From: Sorex araneus
Taxonomy: Eukaryota; Chordata; Mammalia; Eulipotyphla; Soricidae
Reading direction: 5' to 3'
Assembly: GCF_027595985.1 (NCBI RefSeq)
Contig: NC_073313.1
Location: 113,599,552 to 113,663,551 of the forward strand
DNA: 64,000 bases
Shown: one piece after another, positions 22,821-33,459 of the stretch
How positions within the stretch are numbered: the stretch's first letter is position 1
Layout of the letters: the number at the start of each line of letters is the position of its first letter
Notes under the pieces: generated by a model
Seen by the model: only the letters and a program-made list of their open reading frames with translations
Databases searched by the model: none
What the model was told of the DNA's origin: nothing
Made by a program: the position numbers and the translations under genes

Positions 22821-23078
22821 GACATGGCAAGCTACCGAGAGTTTACTGCCTGCACAGGCGAGAGCCTGGCAAGCTTCCCGTGGCATATTCATATGTCAAA
22901 TACAGTAACAATGATGGGTTTCATTCCTCTGACCCTGAAGAGCCTCTAATGCAGCACCGTTTGGAAGGACGAGTAAAGAGGCTGCGAAAATCTCAGGGCT
23001 AGGATGAATGTAGACGTTACTGAGCCTGCTCGAGCAAATTGATGATCAATGGGATGACAGTGATACAGTGATACAATG
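22821..23078 (+). mobile_element. RTE-tailed composite, 5'-truncated
   Basis: Starts inside the family ('catggcaagctaccgagag') and ends in 'gggatgacagtgatacagtg' repeats. A perfect 10 bp duplication, attatctgag, flanks it (22811-22820 and 23079-23088). There is no A-tail. Confidence 0.85.
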
Positions 23079-23164
23079 ATTATCTGAGTATAATGTAGTG
23101 AAATTGGAAAAAGAATGAAAAAGTGAAAATTGGGTAAAATGTAAAAATTGAGCGGCATAGTCTT

Positions 23165-23440
23165 GAAAACCCAATGGCAAATCCTCCTTTCCCACAGAGT
23201 GGATAAGGAAGAAAAAAAATGGATGCTTAGTTGCACTTGCTTGTGCCTAGTCCCGTTTACAGGCCACTGAGGAATCACATGTGACAGAGGCACTGCATTT
23301 TATTTATACGGGATCCTCAGTTTGCTCCCCAGGTCAGGATTGTTCCCACCAGCCTTTCTTCCCCTGCCCACCTTCAAAGAGGTCAGAAGCTCTGCTATGC
23401 ACAGAGCAGTACATTATTTCATCTCTCCATTAATTGCAAT
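23165..23440 (-). other. Unclassified, LTR-like features
   Basis: The minus strand has AATAAA within 'cgtataaataaaatgcag' and a moderately GC-rich flank, loosely like an LTR R-U5. No ends or coding partner were seen. Confidence 0.2.
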
Positions 23441-24456
23441 AAATATAGAAAGACACCCTAACTATAAAGTAACTAACCACAAAACAAAACAATAGAATCA
23501 ATTCTAAACTGCAAAGGTCACCATAGCAATGAAAAAGCAGAAACCCACCAGGATTAGTGTGTAAAGGGGCTAGTCCCGAAGAACTCAGCCAGTAAACATC
23601 AACTGTATAAACTCTCAGAACAATATTTCTATTCTACAAATAGAAATGACCAATCTGAACAGATTTGTAGGTAAAATGAAACACTCACACGAAGGCCTCA
23701 TTAGCAGAATAACAGTTGCTGAAGACAGATTCTGTGAACTCCAAGAATTACACATTGCAACCAAAGATGAAAAAAATCCTCAAAATAAATGAACACAGGG
23801 CAAGAGAACTTTGACATAGAAGGAACAGTCAATAACATCGTTGCTGAGAAGTTCCCAGAGCTGAAGCGTGCATGCACCCAGATCCATGAGGTCAGAAGTG
23901 TACCAGTTGAAGGAAATGCACATTAAAATATGCGGAGCCATATTATGATCATAGAGATGAAAATCAGAGATAGAGTACTGAAAGTTGCTTTCAGACTTAT
24001 CAAAGACAGAGTCTCAGCAGACTTATCAAAGACGGAAATTATCGATAAAGTAGCATCCTGACGAGTCTTGGCAGACTTATCAGAGAAAACCTTCCTGACT
24101 TGAAGAAACTGGTAAGGTAGAGTAAAAAAATTGTACAAAATTTACACATAACCAAGCATTCTTCATCCAGTCAGACTCATTCAGATTGAAGGAAAATTAC
24201 TCAACATGTAAAAGAAATAAGGAAATTCATAGACTTAAAAACATAGTTACTTGAAAAATTAATAGGACTACTTTAGATATTCAGCCCCACAGACACATCA
24301 AATCCCTGCCAAAATATGACACAAAATTCCATAATAGTCTCTCAATGTCAGTGGTCTAAATACACTAAGAGACACCAGAGTGGCAGGATGGATTACAAAA
24401 TTCAATTACAAAATTGAACCCAACAAATGCACTGCTGACTGCAATGACCACATTTA

Positions 24457-24701
24457 TTTTATTCTTTTTCTTTAATTTTTATTTTTTTTAATTAGTGAAT
24501 CACCATGAGGTACAGTTACAGGCTTACAGACTTTCGTTCTTGCGTTTTAGTCATACAATGATCGAGTATTCATCCCTCCACCAGTGCCCATATTCCACCA
24601 CCAATGGTCCCAGCATCCCTTCCACCCCCCGCCCATACCCTCCACCCAGCCCCGCCTCTGTGGCAGGGCATTCCCTTTTGCTCCCTCTCTCATTTTGGGT
24701 G
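24457..24701 (-). mobile_element. L1 3' UTR-only insertion
   Basis: A 245 bp L1 3' end flanked by gcaatgaccacattta (24441-24456) and gcaataaccacattta (24702-24717), one mismatch. Confidence 0.88.
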
Positions 24702-24764
24702 GCAATAACCACATTTAAACAGAACAAACGCAGGCTCAAAGTCAAAGGTTGGATGGCAATTCTT

Positions 24765-25099
24765 TTTTTTCTTTAGTTTTTGTTTGCTTTTTAAATTTTT
24801 TAAAATTTTTTATTAGAGAATTACTGTGATGTACAGTTACAAACTTATGAACTTTTGTGTTTGCATTTCAATCATACAGTGATTGTTTGCCCATCCCTCC
24901 ACCAGTGCCCATTCACCTCCACCAATGATCCCAGTATCCCTCTCACCACCCCCACCCCATCCCCCACCACCCCACCCTGCCTCTGCGGCAGGGCATTCGC
25001 TTTTGTTCTCTCTCCTTTTGGGTGTTGTAGTTTGCAATAGAGGTATTGAGTGACCTTCATGTTCGGTCTATAGTCTACTTTCAGTTCGGGTTGGAATAT
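24765..25099 (-). mobile_element. L1 3' UTR-only insertion
   Basis: About 335 bp, flanked by ggatggcaattct (24751-24763 and 25100-25112). The sense strand carries a G-rich tract (reverse of 24944-24985). Confidence 0.88.
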
Positions 25100-25140
25100 G
25101 GATGGCAATTCTTAAAGGGAAAAAAAAACATCAAAAATCC

Positions 25141-27085
25141 ATCACATCACATGAAGGTATTAAATTCTCTTAGATTCTACGCTTTGGAGATAAATTAGCA
25201 CACAACCTCTTGAAGGACAGATATTACTGTAGTGCCTTGGTTGACACTAGATTTTATGGCAAAATATTGTATTTCATGTTATATTACATGACGCCATGTA
25301 ATCCCATCAACGGCCAACATCTAGAGACTAAAAAACCAAGCTCCCGGAAGAGAGCAACGCAGAGTCTCTTGCCCCACACCTGGCTGTCTTCACTGGGGCC
25401 CCTTGGAGGGGATGGGTTGAGTTTCCCTCCTCACCCCGAGCAGAGCCCCGGCAGTCAAAGACCTCCGGAACCCAGCCCCAGCCATGGTCAAGGCCCCTCG
25501 CCACACGTTCGGACGAGCCTCACTCATGAAGGAACTGGCAGAGGAACCCAGGTATGTGGGACTTGGGGCTGAGATCTCCAAGCCTGCTCGGATTGGGAGT
25601 GATGGGAATCTTCCACACAGATATCCCATTTCCCAGTAGCTAGGCAGTCACACCCAAAGACTGCCCCTGACGCTGTGTAATCCCATCAACAGCCAACATC
25701 CAGAGACCATAAAACCAAGCTCCTGGAAGAGTAGTTCTCCCTCTTGGAGAAACTGGCAAGCTACCGAGAGTTTACTGCCTGCACAGGAGAGCCTGGGAAG
25801 CTACCTGTGGCATATTCATATGCCATATACAGTAACAATGATGGGTCTCATTTTCCTGACCCTGAAAGAGCCTCTAATACGGCACCGTTGGGAAGGACTA
25901 GTAAAGAGAGGCTTCAAAATCTCAGGGCTAGGATGAATGGAGACGTTACTGGGCCCACTCGAGCAAATCGAGGATCAACGGGATGATAGTGATAGTTATA
26001 TTCTCATTATTTCCTCATTGCCATCCAATGAATAGCTTTATAGATGCTTTTGTCCTACTCTCAGTTGAAATCCTTCAAAAATTTAGGACATCTATGGTGT
26101 ATTTGTATTATGACCAATCCTGCATGATTTTCTTTGTGCAACACAGGGCAAAGTCCTTCTGGTTGAAGAAGAGGGAGTGTGCCTTTTAAATCTGGATTGT
26201 AACCATAGCAGCAGTACACATTATAACATGCTTAGTGATGTCATAGTCACATACCTTTGGGTGTTATGGTGAAGAAGGTGACCACAGACTAGAGCCTCAA
26301 AGGCAAATGAGGCTCCCTGGATGGTAGAGTTTCCTCAGGGCCACAAAGGGGATCAGCACATACTGAGAAGACAAGATCTCTAAAACATCTATGAACATAA
26401 AGGTACAGTTATTTCCCAAGGCCTATTGTCAATTTACACAGATGGATTTATAACAAAAGCCAAGAAGAGTTTAGAAAGCTTTAGAGTTTGGGTGACTGTG
26501 AAGTCAGGATGATAAGATAAATAGTGAGTGATCAGAGAAGCAGAAACTCTCAGGTCTGTTCTAAGTGACAAAGTGACAAAGGGAATGATGGAAGTTGTCT
26601 GGTGTGCGGAGAAAAAACAGGACTAGTCTTATGTCTGGTAAAGACTCAGGGGGTTGTGCCCTACATTCTCTTCCATTCTTAGGGACTGAGCCCAGTGTCC
26701 ATCATTTTTGGTCTTTCCCTCTATTTGCCTCTAATTATGCCAGTTTCTCATTACTCTATGTGAGCAAAGATGGGCTGATTCTTTGCTGAGAATCAGGGTG
26801 TCACAATCTCATAGAATAGACATGGTTTGTTGGGTATCTTTAGAATTTGAATTGGGTCCATTTATGAAAGAAACGTTTTATCCTGTTTGGAATCCAGTCA
26901 ATGCCTCTTAAAATATGCATGCAGGAAGTGAAAGGCGTTTTGATTTCCCAGGAAAGGAAACAGGACTCTATGAAATAAGCTTCATGTGGTGGCCAATATG
27001 GCACTTTCACCAAGACAATGAAAAGAGCAAAGAGCCATAGCTGATTAACTTCTTGAGAATGGCTTTGAGCAGGCATATTGTTTTT
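25141..27085 (+). repeat. Low-copy duplicated block A, copy 2
   Basis: Core 26000-27080 plus left part 25141-25285, split by a composite insertion. Landmarks: CRE-like tgatgtca at about 26237, donor-like GT at 26403, acceptor-like AG at 26681 (ttag). A3 at 37300-37370 shows the uninterrupted site. Confidence 0.7.
25286..25994 (+). mobile_element. RTE-tailed composite element (about 710 bp), longest copy
   Basis: The GC-rich 5' two-thirds contains an imperfect repeat of 'gtaatcccatcaac' (25298 and 25678). This is followed by 'ggcaagctaccgagagttta', 'gagacgttactgg' and a tail ending 'gggatgatagtgata'. The 8 bp flanks gttatatt (25278-25285, 25995-26002) are a possible short target-site duplication. 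Open frames inside (25210-25572) are GC-driven and not convincing as genes. Confidence 0.75.
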
Positions 27086-27452
27086 ATTTATCTATTCATT
27101 TTTATTAAATCACCGTGTGATGCGCTTTTCATGTTTTGGGTTCAGTGATACAGTGTTCTAACATGCATCCCTCCATTGGCCTGTATTTCCCACCAGTGTC
27201 TCCAGTTTCCCTCCTGCCACTGCTCACCACAGCCTCACCACCCTGCCCATATGGCAGGCAATTTTTGTCTTTCTCTCCTTTTGTGACTTTTTATTTTCAA
27301 AACATGTACTGATAGATTTTCATGTTTCTACCATTGCCTACTTTCAGCACGCAGTTCATTTCTAGAGTGATTGTTTCCAACCACCATTGTCATAGGATTT
27401 CTTTCTCTATGCAAACTGCCTTCTCCCCAGTCAGTTAAGAAGGCTTCAGACC

Positions 27453-28610
27453 TAAGGGGTTGATATCAATGGTATATAAAGCACTGGTTGAACTCTACAA
27501 GAAGAAAACATCCAACCCCATCAAAAAATGGGGCAAAGAAATGAACAGAAACTTTACCAAGGAAGAAATACGAATGGCCAAAAGGCACATGAAAAAGTGC
27601 TCTACATCACTAATCATCAGAGAGATGCAGATCAAAACAACCATGAGATACCACCTCACACCACAGAGACTAGCACACATCCAAAAGAACAAAAGCAACC
27701 GCTGTTGGAGAGGATGTGGGGAGAAAGGAACCCTTCTTCACTGCTGGTGGGAATGCCGACTGGTTCAGCCCTTCTGGAAAACAATTTGGACGACTCTCAA
27801 AAAATTAGATATTGAATTCCCATTTGACCCAGCAATACCACTGCTGGGAATATATCCCAGAGAGGCAAAAAAGTACAATCGAAACAACATCTGCACATGT
27901 ATGTTCATCGCAGCACTGTTTACAATAGCCAGAATCTGGAAAAAACCCGAATGCCCCAGAACGGATGACTGGTTGAGGAAACTTTGGTACATCTATACAA
28001 TGGAATACTATGCAGCTGTTAGAAAAAAGGAGGTCAAGAATTTTGTAGTTAAGTGGATGGGCATGAAAAGTTTCATGCTGGGTGAAATGAGTCAGAAAGA
28101 GAGAGACAGACATAGAAAGATTGCACTCATCTATGGTATATAGAATAACAGAGTGGGAGACTAACACCCAAGAACTGTAGAAATAAGTACCAGGAGGTTG
28201 ACTCCATGGCTTCGAGGCTGGCCTCACATTCCGGGGAAAGGTCAACTCAGAGAAGCGATCACCAACTACATTGTAGTCGAAGGCCATGTGGGGGAAGGGA
28301 GTTGCGGGCTGAATGAGGGCTAGAGACTGAGCACAGCGGCCACTCAACACCTTTATTGCAAACCACAACAGCTAATTAGAGAGAGAAAACAGAAGGGAAT
28401 GCCTTGCCACAGTGGCAGGGTGGGGTGGGGGGGAGATGGGATTGGGGAGGGTGGGAGGGACACTGGGTTTACGGGTGGTGGAGAATGGGCACTGGTGAAG
28501 GGATGGGTTCCCAAACTTTGTATGAGGGAAGTATAAGCACAAAAGTGTATAAATCTGTAACTGTACCCTCACGGTGATTCTCTAATTAAAAATAAATAAA
28601 TTAAAAAAAA
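27453..28610 (+). mobile_element. Young 5'-truncated L1 with open ORF2 C-terminus
   Basis: Flanked by the perfect 16 bp duplication aagaaggcttcagacc (27437-27452 and 28611-28626). The frame 27460-28143 is open for 227 codons. It covers the ORF2 C-terminal region, with a cysteine- and tryptophan-rich segment around [20 protein letters not shown] and ending [18 protein letters not shown]. The 3' UTR has a G-rich tract at 28418-28465, then an A-rich end. Absence of stops suggests it is among the youngest L1 copies here. Confidence 0.93.
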
Positions 28611-29552
28611 AAGAAGGCTTCAGACCATGGCCATATCTTCCTGGCCCTTGTTTATACTACCCTTTGTTATTACTCTCATAGTATAATTGTTATATCCCAC
28701 AAATGCGTGCATTCATTCTATGTCTGTACCTCTCCTCCTGAATCATTTTGCTCAGTGTGATACTCTCCATGTCTATCATTTATAAGTGAATTTCATGACT
28801 TCACTTTTCCTATTGATTGTATAGTATTTCATTGTATAGATGTATCATAGGATCTTTAACCTATCGTTTGTTCTCTGGCACTCTGGCTGTCTCCAGATTC
28901 TGGCCTTTGTGTATAGTGATACAATAAACATTGAATTTAAGATGGCATTTCTGCTGTGTGCTTTTTGGCCCACCCACAGCATATATTCCTAGAAGTGCAA
29001 TGCTGGACCATATGGAATCTTAATTTATAATTTCTGGTAGAATACCCGTACTATTTTCCAAAAGGTTGGTCCAGTTGGTCTTCCCACAAACAATGAATGA
29101 GAGTCACTGTCTCCAGCACTTTCTGTTCTTGTTCCTTTTGGATGTGTATCAGTCTCTGTGGTGTAAATTGATGTCTCGTTGTTATTTCGTTTAGCAATGT
29201 AGAGCATTTCTTCCATGCTTTTTGGCCACCTGTATTTCTCTGAAGGAAGTTTCAGTTCATGTCTTATTACCATTTGTTGATGGTGCTGGATGTTTCCTTC
29301 CTTATAAAGTAAAACCATTGCCTTATATATCTTGATTATTAACCACGTATCTGATGGTTATTTGGTAAATATTATTTTCAGTCCATGTGCTGTCTCTCTA
29401 TATTTTTCTCACTGTTTCTTTTGAGCTATAGAAGCTTCTTAATTTAGTCACATTAGCATCTTTTCTTGCCCTTGCATGGTCAGTAGTGTTTTATCTGTGA
29501 CGATATCTTTAGCTTCAGTGTTATGGACTGCTCTGCCTACATTTTTTTCCAT

Positions 29553-29833
29553 ATGTCTCTTGAATACTTCAGTCTGACACTGAAGTATTTAATCTATATT
29601 AATTGGATTTTTGTCCCTGGCATTAGAGAGAGGTCTGAGTTAATTTTTTTTTTTGCAAGTAGCTGCCTAGTTCTTCCAGCATCACTTTTCTTCGTATGTC
29701 TCTTAAATACTTCAGTCTGACACTGAAGTATTTAATCTATATTAATTGGATTTTTGTCCCTGGCATTAGAGAGAGGTCTGAGTTAATTTTTTCTGCAAGT
29801 AGCTGCCTAGTTCTTCCAGCATCACTTCTTGAA
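29553..29833. repeat. Tandem duplication, 143 bp period, two copies
   Basis: Copies at 29553-29695 and 29696-29833 start 'atgtctctt' and are almost identical, differing mainly in T-run length. The surrounding old L1 is far more decayed. Confidence 0.9.
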
Positions 29834-30050
29834 GATAATGTACTTGCTCGACCTTGTATTTCTTGCATCTATATCAAACTTTAAGTCATCTTATATTTGA
29901 ATGTCTGTGTCAGAATATTCTACTCTATTTCATTGATCTGTGGATCTATCTTTATTCCAATATTATTCTGATTTAATTACCTTTGCTTTGTATGATATTG
30001 CAGTTGAGGAAGGTGATGTCTCCCCTCTTCTTTTTCCAAGGATAGTTTAG

Positions 30051-30296
30051 GGCTGGAGCGATAGCACAGCGGATAGGGTGTTCGCCTTGCATGCGGGTGA
30101 CACGGGTTCGATTCCTCCACCCCTCTCCGAGAGCCTGACAAGCTACCGAGAGTATCTCGCCCGCACGGCAGAGCCTGGCAAGCTATCTGTGGCATATTTG
30201 GTATGCCAAAAACAGTAACAACAAGTCTCACAATGGAGACGTTACTGATGCCCGCTCGAGCAAATCGATGAACAACAGGACGACAGTGACAGTGAC
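30051..30296 (+). mobile_element. RTE-tailed SINE
   Basis: Near-consensus head, GC-rich body and tail 'cgacagtgacagtgac'. Flanks agtttag and agttttag make a short probable target-site duplication within the L1. Confidence 0.88.
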
Positions 30297-31074
30297 AGTT
30301 TTAGCTGTTCGTTGAGGCCTGCTGCACCTTATGCATTTCAAGAATGTTTGTTCTGTTTCTTAGGAAAATATCATGGGTACCATTTCAGGGTCTACATTGG
30401 ATCTGTATAATGTTTGGGGGCTTATTGCCATTTTGACAATGTTACTCCTCCCTAACCATGAGCAGGGTATGTGACTCCATTTACTCCTGTACTCTTTAAT
30501 CCCTTGAAGTAGTGTTGTGCAGTTTTGTTTCCTTTTCCTCATTAATTATGTTTATTCAGATATAGTTGATTTTCTGAGGACAATAGTGAGCAGGATTTTT
30601 TTTTTAATTTCTTTTTTCTTACATTATTTATATGTGGGAAAGCTGTGGATTTGGGGGTATTTATTTTATAACCACCCACTTTACTATCCAAATACATTTT
30701 TTCCTAGAAACATTTTTGCAGAACTATCCTCATTATTTGTGCATAATAACGTGTTTTCTTAAAACAGTGAACATCTTCCTTTCCTGTAAAGATACATTTT
30801 ATATCTTTTCATTGCAAATGTTTTCAGTAATAGAGTGAAAAAAAATGGTTAGAGCTGGCAACTTTGTCTCTTGCCTAATCTTGAAGGGAAGACTTTCAGT
30901 TTTGCTCTATTGAGAATAATGTTTGCTGTGAGCGTGTCATATACGGCTGGGACCATATTCAGAAAAGTTATTTCAACTCAAATTAGAGTCTTTATCATGA
31001 ATGGGTACTGGATCTTGTACTTTCTTTACATCTATTGGTATGATAACTTTTGTTTTGTTTTGCTTTTGTTTTTT

Positions 31075-31380
31075 TTAATATTGGCAATGTATTTTTATTT
31101 TATTTTTTATTTTATAAAGTGTTTCACAATATATGATTACATTTAATATTCAAACACCAATCCCACCACCATTCCACCTTCCCACCACCATCTTTCAGAT
31201 GCTTCCATCCCGAACCCCAACCCCTGCCCCAAAGAAGAACCTGAAATAATATATTTTGAATTTTTTGTTATGAAAAACCACTGGAAATGCTACTAAAAAG
31301 TATCCTTAGAGGAAAGAGTGTGAAGATTGTTGTATTTCACCGAGGGGACATTAAGCCATTCTATAAGAGATCACTAACAT
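31075..31380 (-). mobile_element. Older LINE-like 3' tail
   Basis: T-rich start, then 'acattcaaacaccaatccc'-type text with C-rich stretches, resembling a diverged L1-style 3' end. Family not determined. Confidence 0.4.
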
Positions 31381-31410
31381 GGTGTTAAAGCTTGAGCCTT
31401 GTGTGCTTAC

Positions 31411-31413
31411 ACA

Positions 31414-31455
<42 letters not shown>

Positions 31456-31470
31456 CATATATATATATAA
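31411..31470. repeat. (CA)n/(TA)n compound microsatellite
   Basis: About 17 CA units followed by about 12 alternating TA units. Confidence 0.95.
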
Positions 31471-31474
31471 TTGT

Positions 31475-31612
31475 CCTGTTGTTCATCAATTTGCTCAAGC
31501 GGGCACCAGTAACGTCTCCATTATAGGATTTGTTGTTACTGTTTTTGGCAGCATAGTGGGTACGGCGTTTGCCTTGCACGCAACCGACACGGGTTCGGGT
31601 CCTACAGTGTGA
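31475..31612. mobile_element. Rearranged RTE-tailed SINE
   Basis: The left part (31475-31553) is the reverse-strand tail and the right part (31554-31612) is a plus-strand tRNA head ('ggcgtttgccttgcacgc'). The two halves face each other, and the body is missing. Confidence 0.7.
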
Positions 31613-32429
31613 TAGATAGTCTATATTTAGCACCGGAGATAGTGGTAACAACAAAATATATTTGATATTTAAAGGAGAATAACAACTGAAGGTATAAAGT
31701 ACATTCAGTTCCTTAAAAAAATCAGGGAATAATTGTAGTGGATGGGATGGTATTTCCTAGCAGAGGGAATAGTGCTAAAAACATTTTGTAGAAAGCTGAA
31801 GTTGTTCTGTATGATATACTGAAGAAAGACGAATTTGAAGAGACTAGTAGTGATTATGTACATAAGGACTTCTACAATACATGTATGGATAAGGGGCATA
31901 TTGTTGTCTATCAAGTATAATAAATCATAGAGGTAGAAAAAAAGAAGACCCAATATAGAAACACAAGTAAATTGTCATTAAAATTGAGTAGAAAATAACA
32001 GAGGATAAACCAAGAAAGAACTATTCAGGAAAGAGGGAGAAATCCAAGAAGAACCAGGTGCTGTATTGTGCCAAAAGATTATCAAAGGAAGCTATATAAA
32101 GAATAAATTCCCATAAAATTTAGTACTTAATACATTTTGTTTTTTCTCCTTCAGCAGAGTTCTAACATACCTTCAAACAACTGAAAATTGATCAAGTTAT
32201 AAATTTTAAACAAACATGTAAGATTCACTGTCAGGCACAGTTAAGAGTTTAATGATATTTTCTCATTTAATTCCCATAATAACTGCATTGATGACTAGCA
32301 TTGTCCCCTTGTTTAAAATGTAAAAAGTGAAGGTATTGGGACACTAAAGAATGTACGGGTTTTCAAGAACTATTTACACCTCTGTGCTCAGGGGACAATC
32401 CTAGATGTTCTCAAGAAACCTTAGCCTCT

Positions 32430-32465
32430 ACCTCACGGTGATTCACTAATAAAAATTAAAAAGAT
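32430..32465 (+). mobile_element. 36 bp L1 3'-terminal insertion
   Basis: Consists only of the last L1 bases (ctcacggtgattcactaat) plus an A-rich tail, flanked by the perfect 12 bp duplication accttagcctct (32418-32429 and 32466-32477). C1, C3 and C4 lack it. Confidence 0.85.
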
Positions 32466-32689
32466 ACCTTAGCCTCTGCGGGAAATCTCAGGAGGGCTGC
32501 TCTTTGCAAGGTGAAAAATCTTAAACCTGTGTTAAATTTCTGTACATGATTTTTAAATTGAAAACATTTCATAAGCTGTACCTATAGGTCATGGAAAATT
32601 TTATAGAGAAACTGAAATGAAGGAAATATTGTAAGAAAAAATTAATGAGCACATTTTCTATCATTGAACAAACAAATACTTAAAATAAG

Positions 32690-32935
32690 AAACCACCTGT
32701 TTGTCATGTACATCCCTTGTCTAGCGTGACCATTTCCACCTATTTTTGTCATACTGGTCCTTCCTCTGTCTTACCTACCCTCTGAACCCACACACTCTTG
32801 CAGTAGATTGCTGGGAAATGTACACTGGTGGAGATATTGGAGCTTAAACACTGTATGACAGAAACCCAATCATGACCAGCATTGTAATGGTATACTGCAG
32901 GTGATTTCAATTTTGAGAAATTGAAAAAAGAAATC
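32690..32935 (+). mobile_element. L1 3' UTR fragment within block C2
   Basis: 'gggaaatgtacactggtgga' and 'cccaatcatgac' are L1 3' UTR phrases. The part 32697-32790 aligns with 51130-51225 in C3, so the insertion is shared by C2 and C3 but is not seen in C1 or C4. Confidence 0.6.
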
Positions 32936-33127
32936 AACTGGAAGAACAGTTCAAAAATACACATGTGACAAATGGAGAATTCTCATGAATGTCAAAATGT
33001 AGATAAACTCCAGATATTTCCTTGCCTTCACTTTCAACATGTTAGTTTTAAAAGGAATTCCATGATCCTTTCTAATGTTAAAGACAGGTATGTTTACTTT
33101 TAGTTTGCTAACATTTTTATGCCTTTT

Positions 33128-33296
33128 TTTTGCTTTTTGGGTCATATCCGGCTATGCACAGGGGTTACTCCTGGCTTTGCACTCATGAATTACTCCTGGT
33201 GATGCTCAGGGGACATTATGGGATGCTGGGAATCGAGCCCGGGTTGGCCGCTTGCAAGGCAAACACCCTACTCTCTGTGTTATCGTTCCAACCCCC
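33128..33296 (-). mobile_element. tRNA-derived SINE, poly(A)-tailed type
   Basis: Flanked by ttttatgcctttt (33115-33127) and ttttatacctttt (33297-33309). Near-complete body and head. Confidence 0.9.
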
Positions 33297-33459
33297 TTTT
33301 ATACCTTTTAAATAATGAATTGATGTCTCATTTATATTGAATATTCTACATTAAATCAGTATTTACGTTTATGAAAATTTTATGCAATGGTTTACTTTTT
33401 AATGCAAACACTTAAGCAATACCTATAATATATTTTATAACATAAAACTAGCATTTTCC

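Larger units (their letters stand above)
23445..25140 (+). mobile_element. Old L1, ORF1 to start of ORF2, with two nested L1 tails
   Basis: The ORF1 region runs 23490-24320 ('gctgagaagttcccagagct' near 23844) and the endonuclease start lies at 24330-24440. It is interrupted at 24457-24701 and 24765-25099 by minus-strand L1 3' ends. The same ORF1-endonuclease piece adjoins block A in copies A1 and A3, so it belongs to the duplicated unit. Confidence 0.75.
27086..31070 (-). mobile_element. Old L1 (3' UTR to RT), invaded by later elements
   Basis: The 3' UTR is at 27086-27452. ORF2 C-terminal to RT is decayed at 28627-31040 (for example 'tagtattccattgtatag'-like text near 28830). It contains a young L1 (27453-28610), an RTE-tailed SINE (30051-30296) and a recent 143 bp tandem duplication. 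The 3' UTR start is also present beside A3 and A4, so this insertion predates the duplication. Confidence 0.75.

Noticed and set aside
25210..25572. 120-codon plus-strand frame with a proline-rich C-terminal part
   Set aside because: It lies mostly within the GC-rich part of a mobile composite element that recurs at 43655-44197, where the frame is not kept.
27460..28143. 227-codon open frame as a possible host gene
   Set aside because: It is the C-terminal part of L1 ORF2 in a young insertion with a 16 bp target-site duplication.
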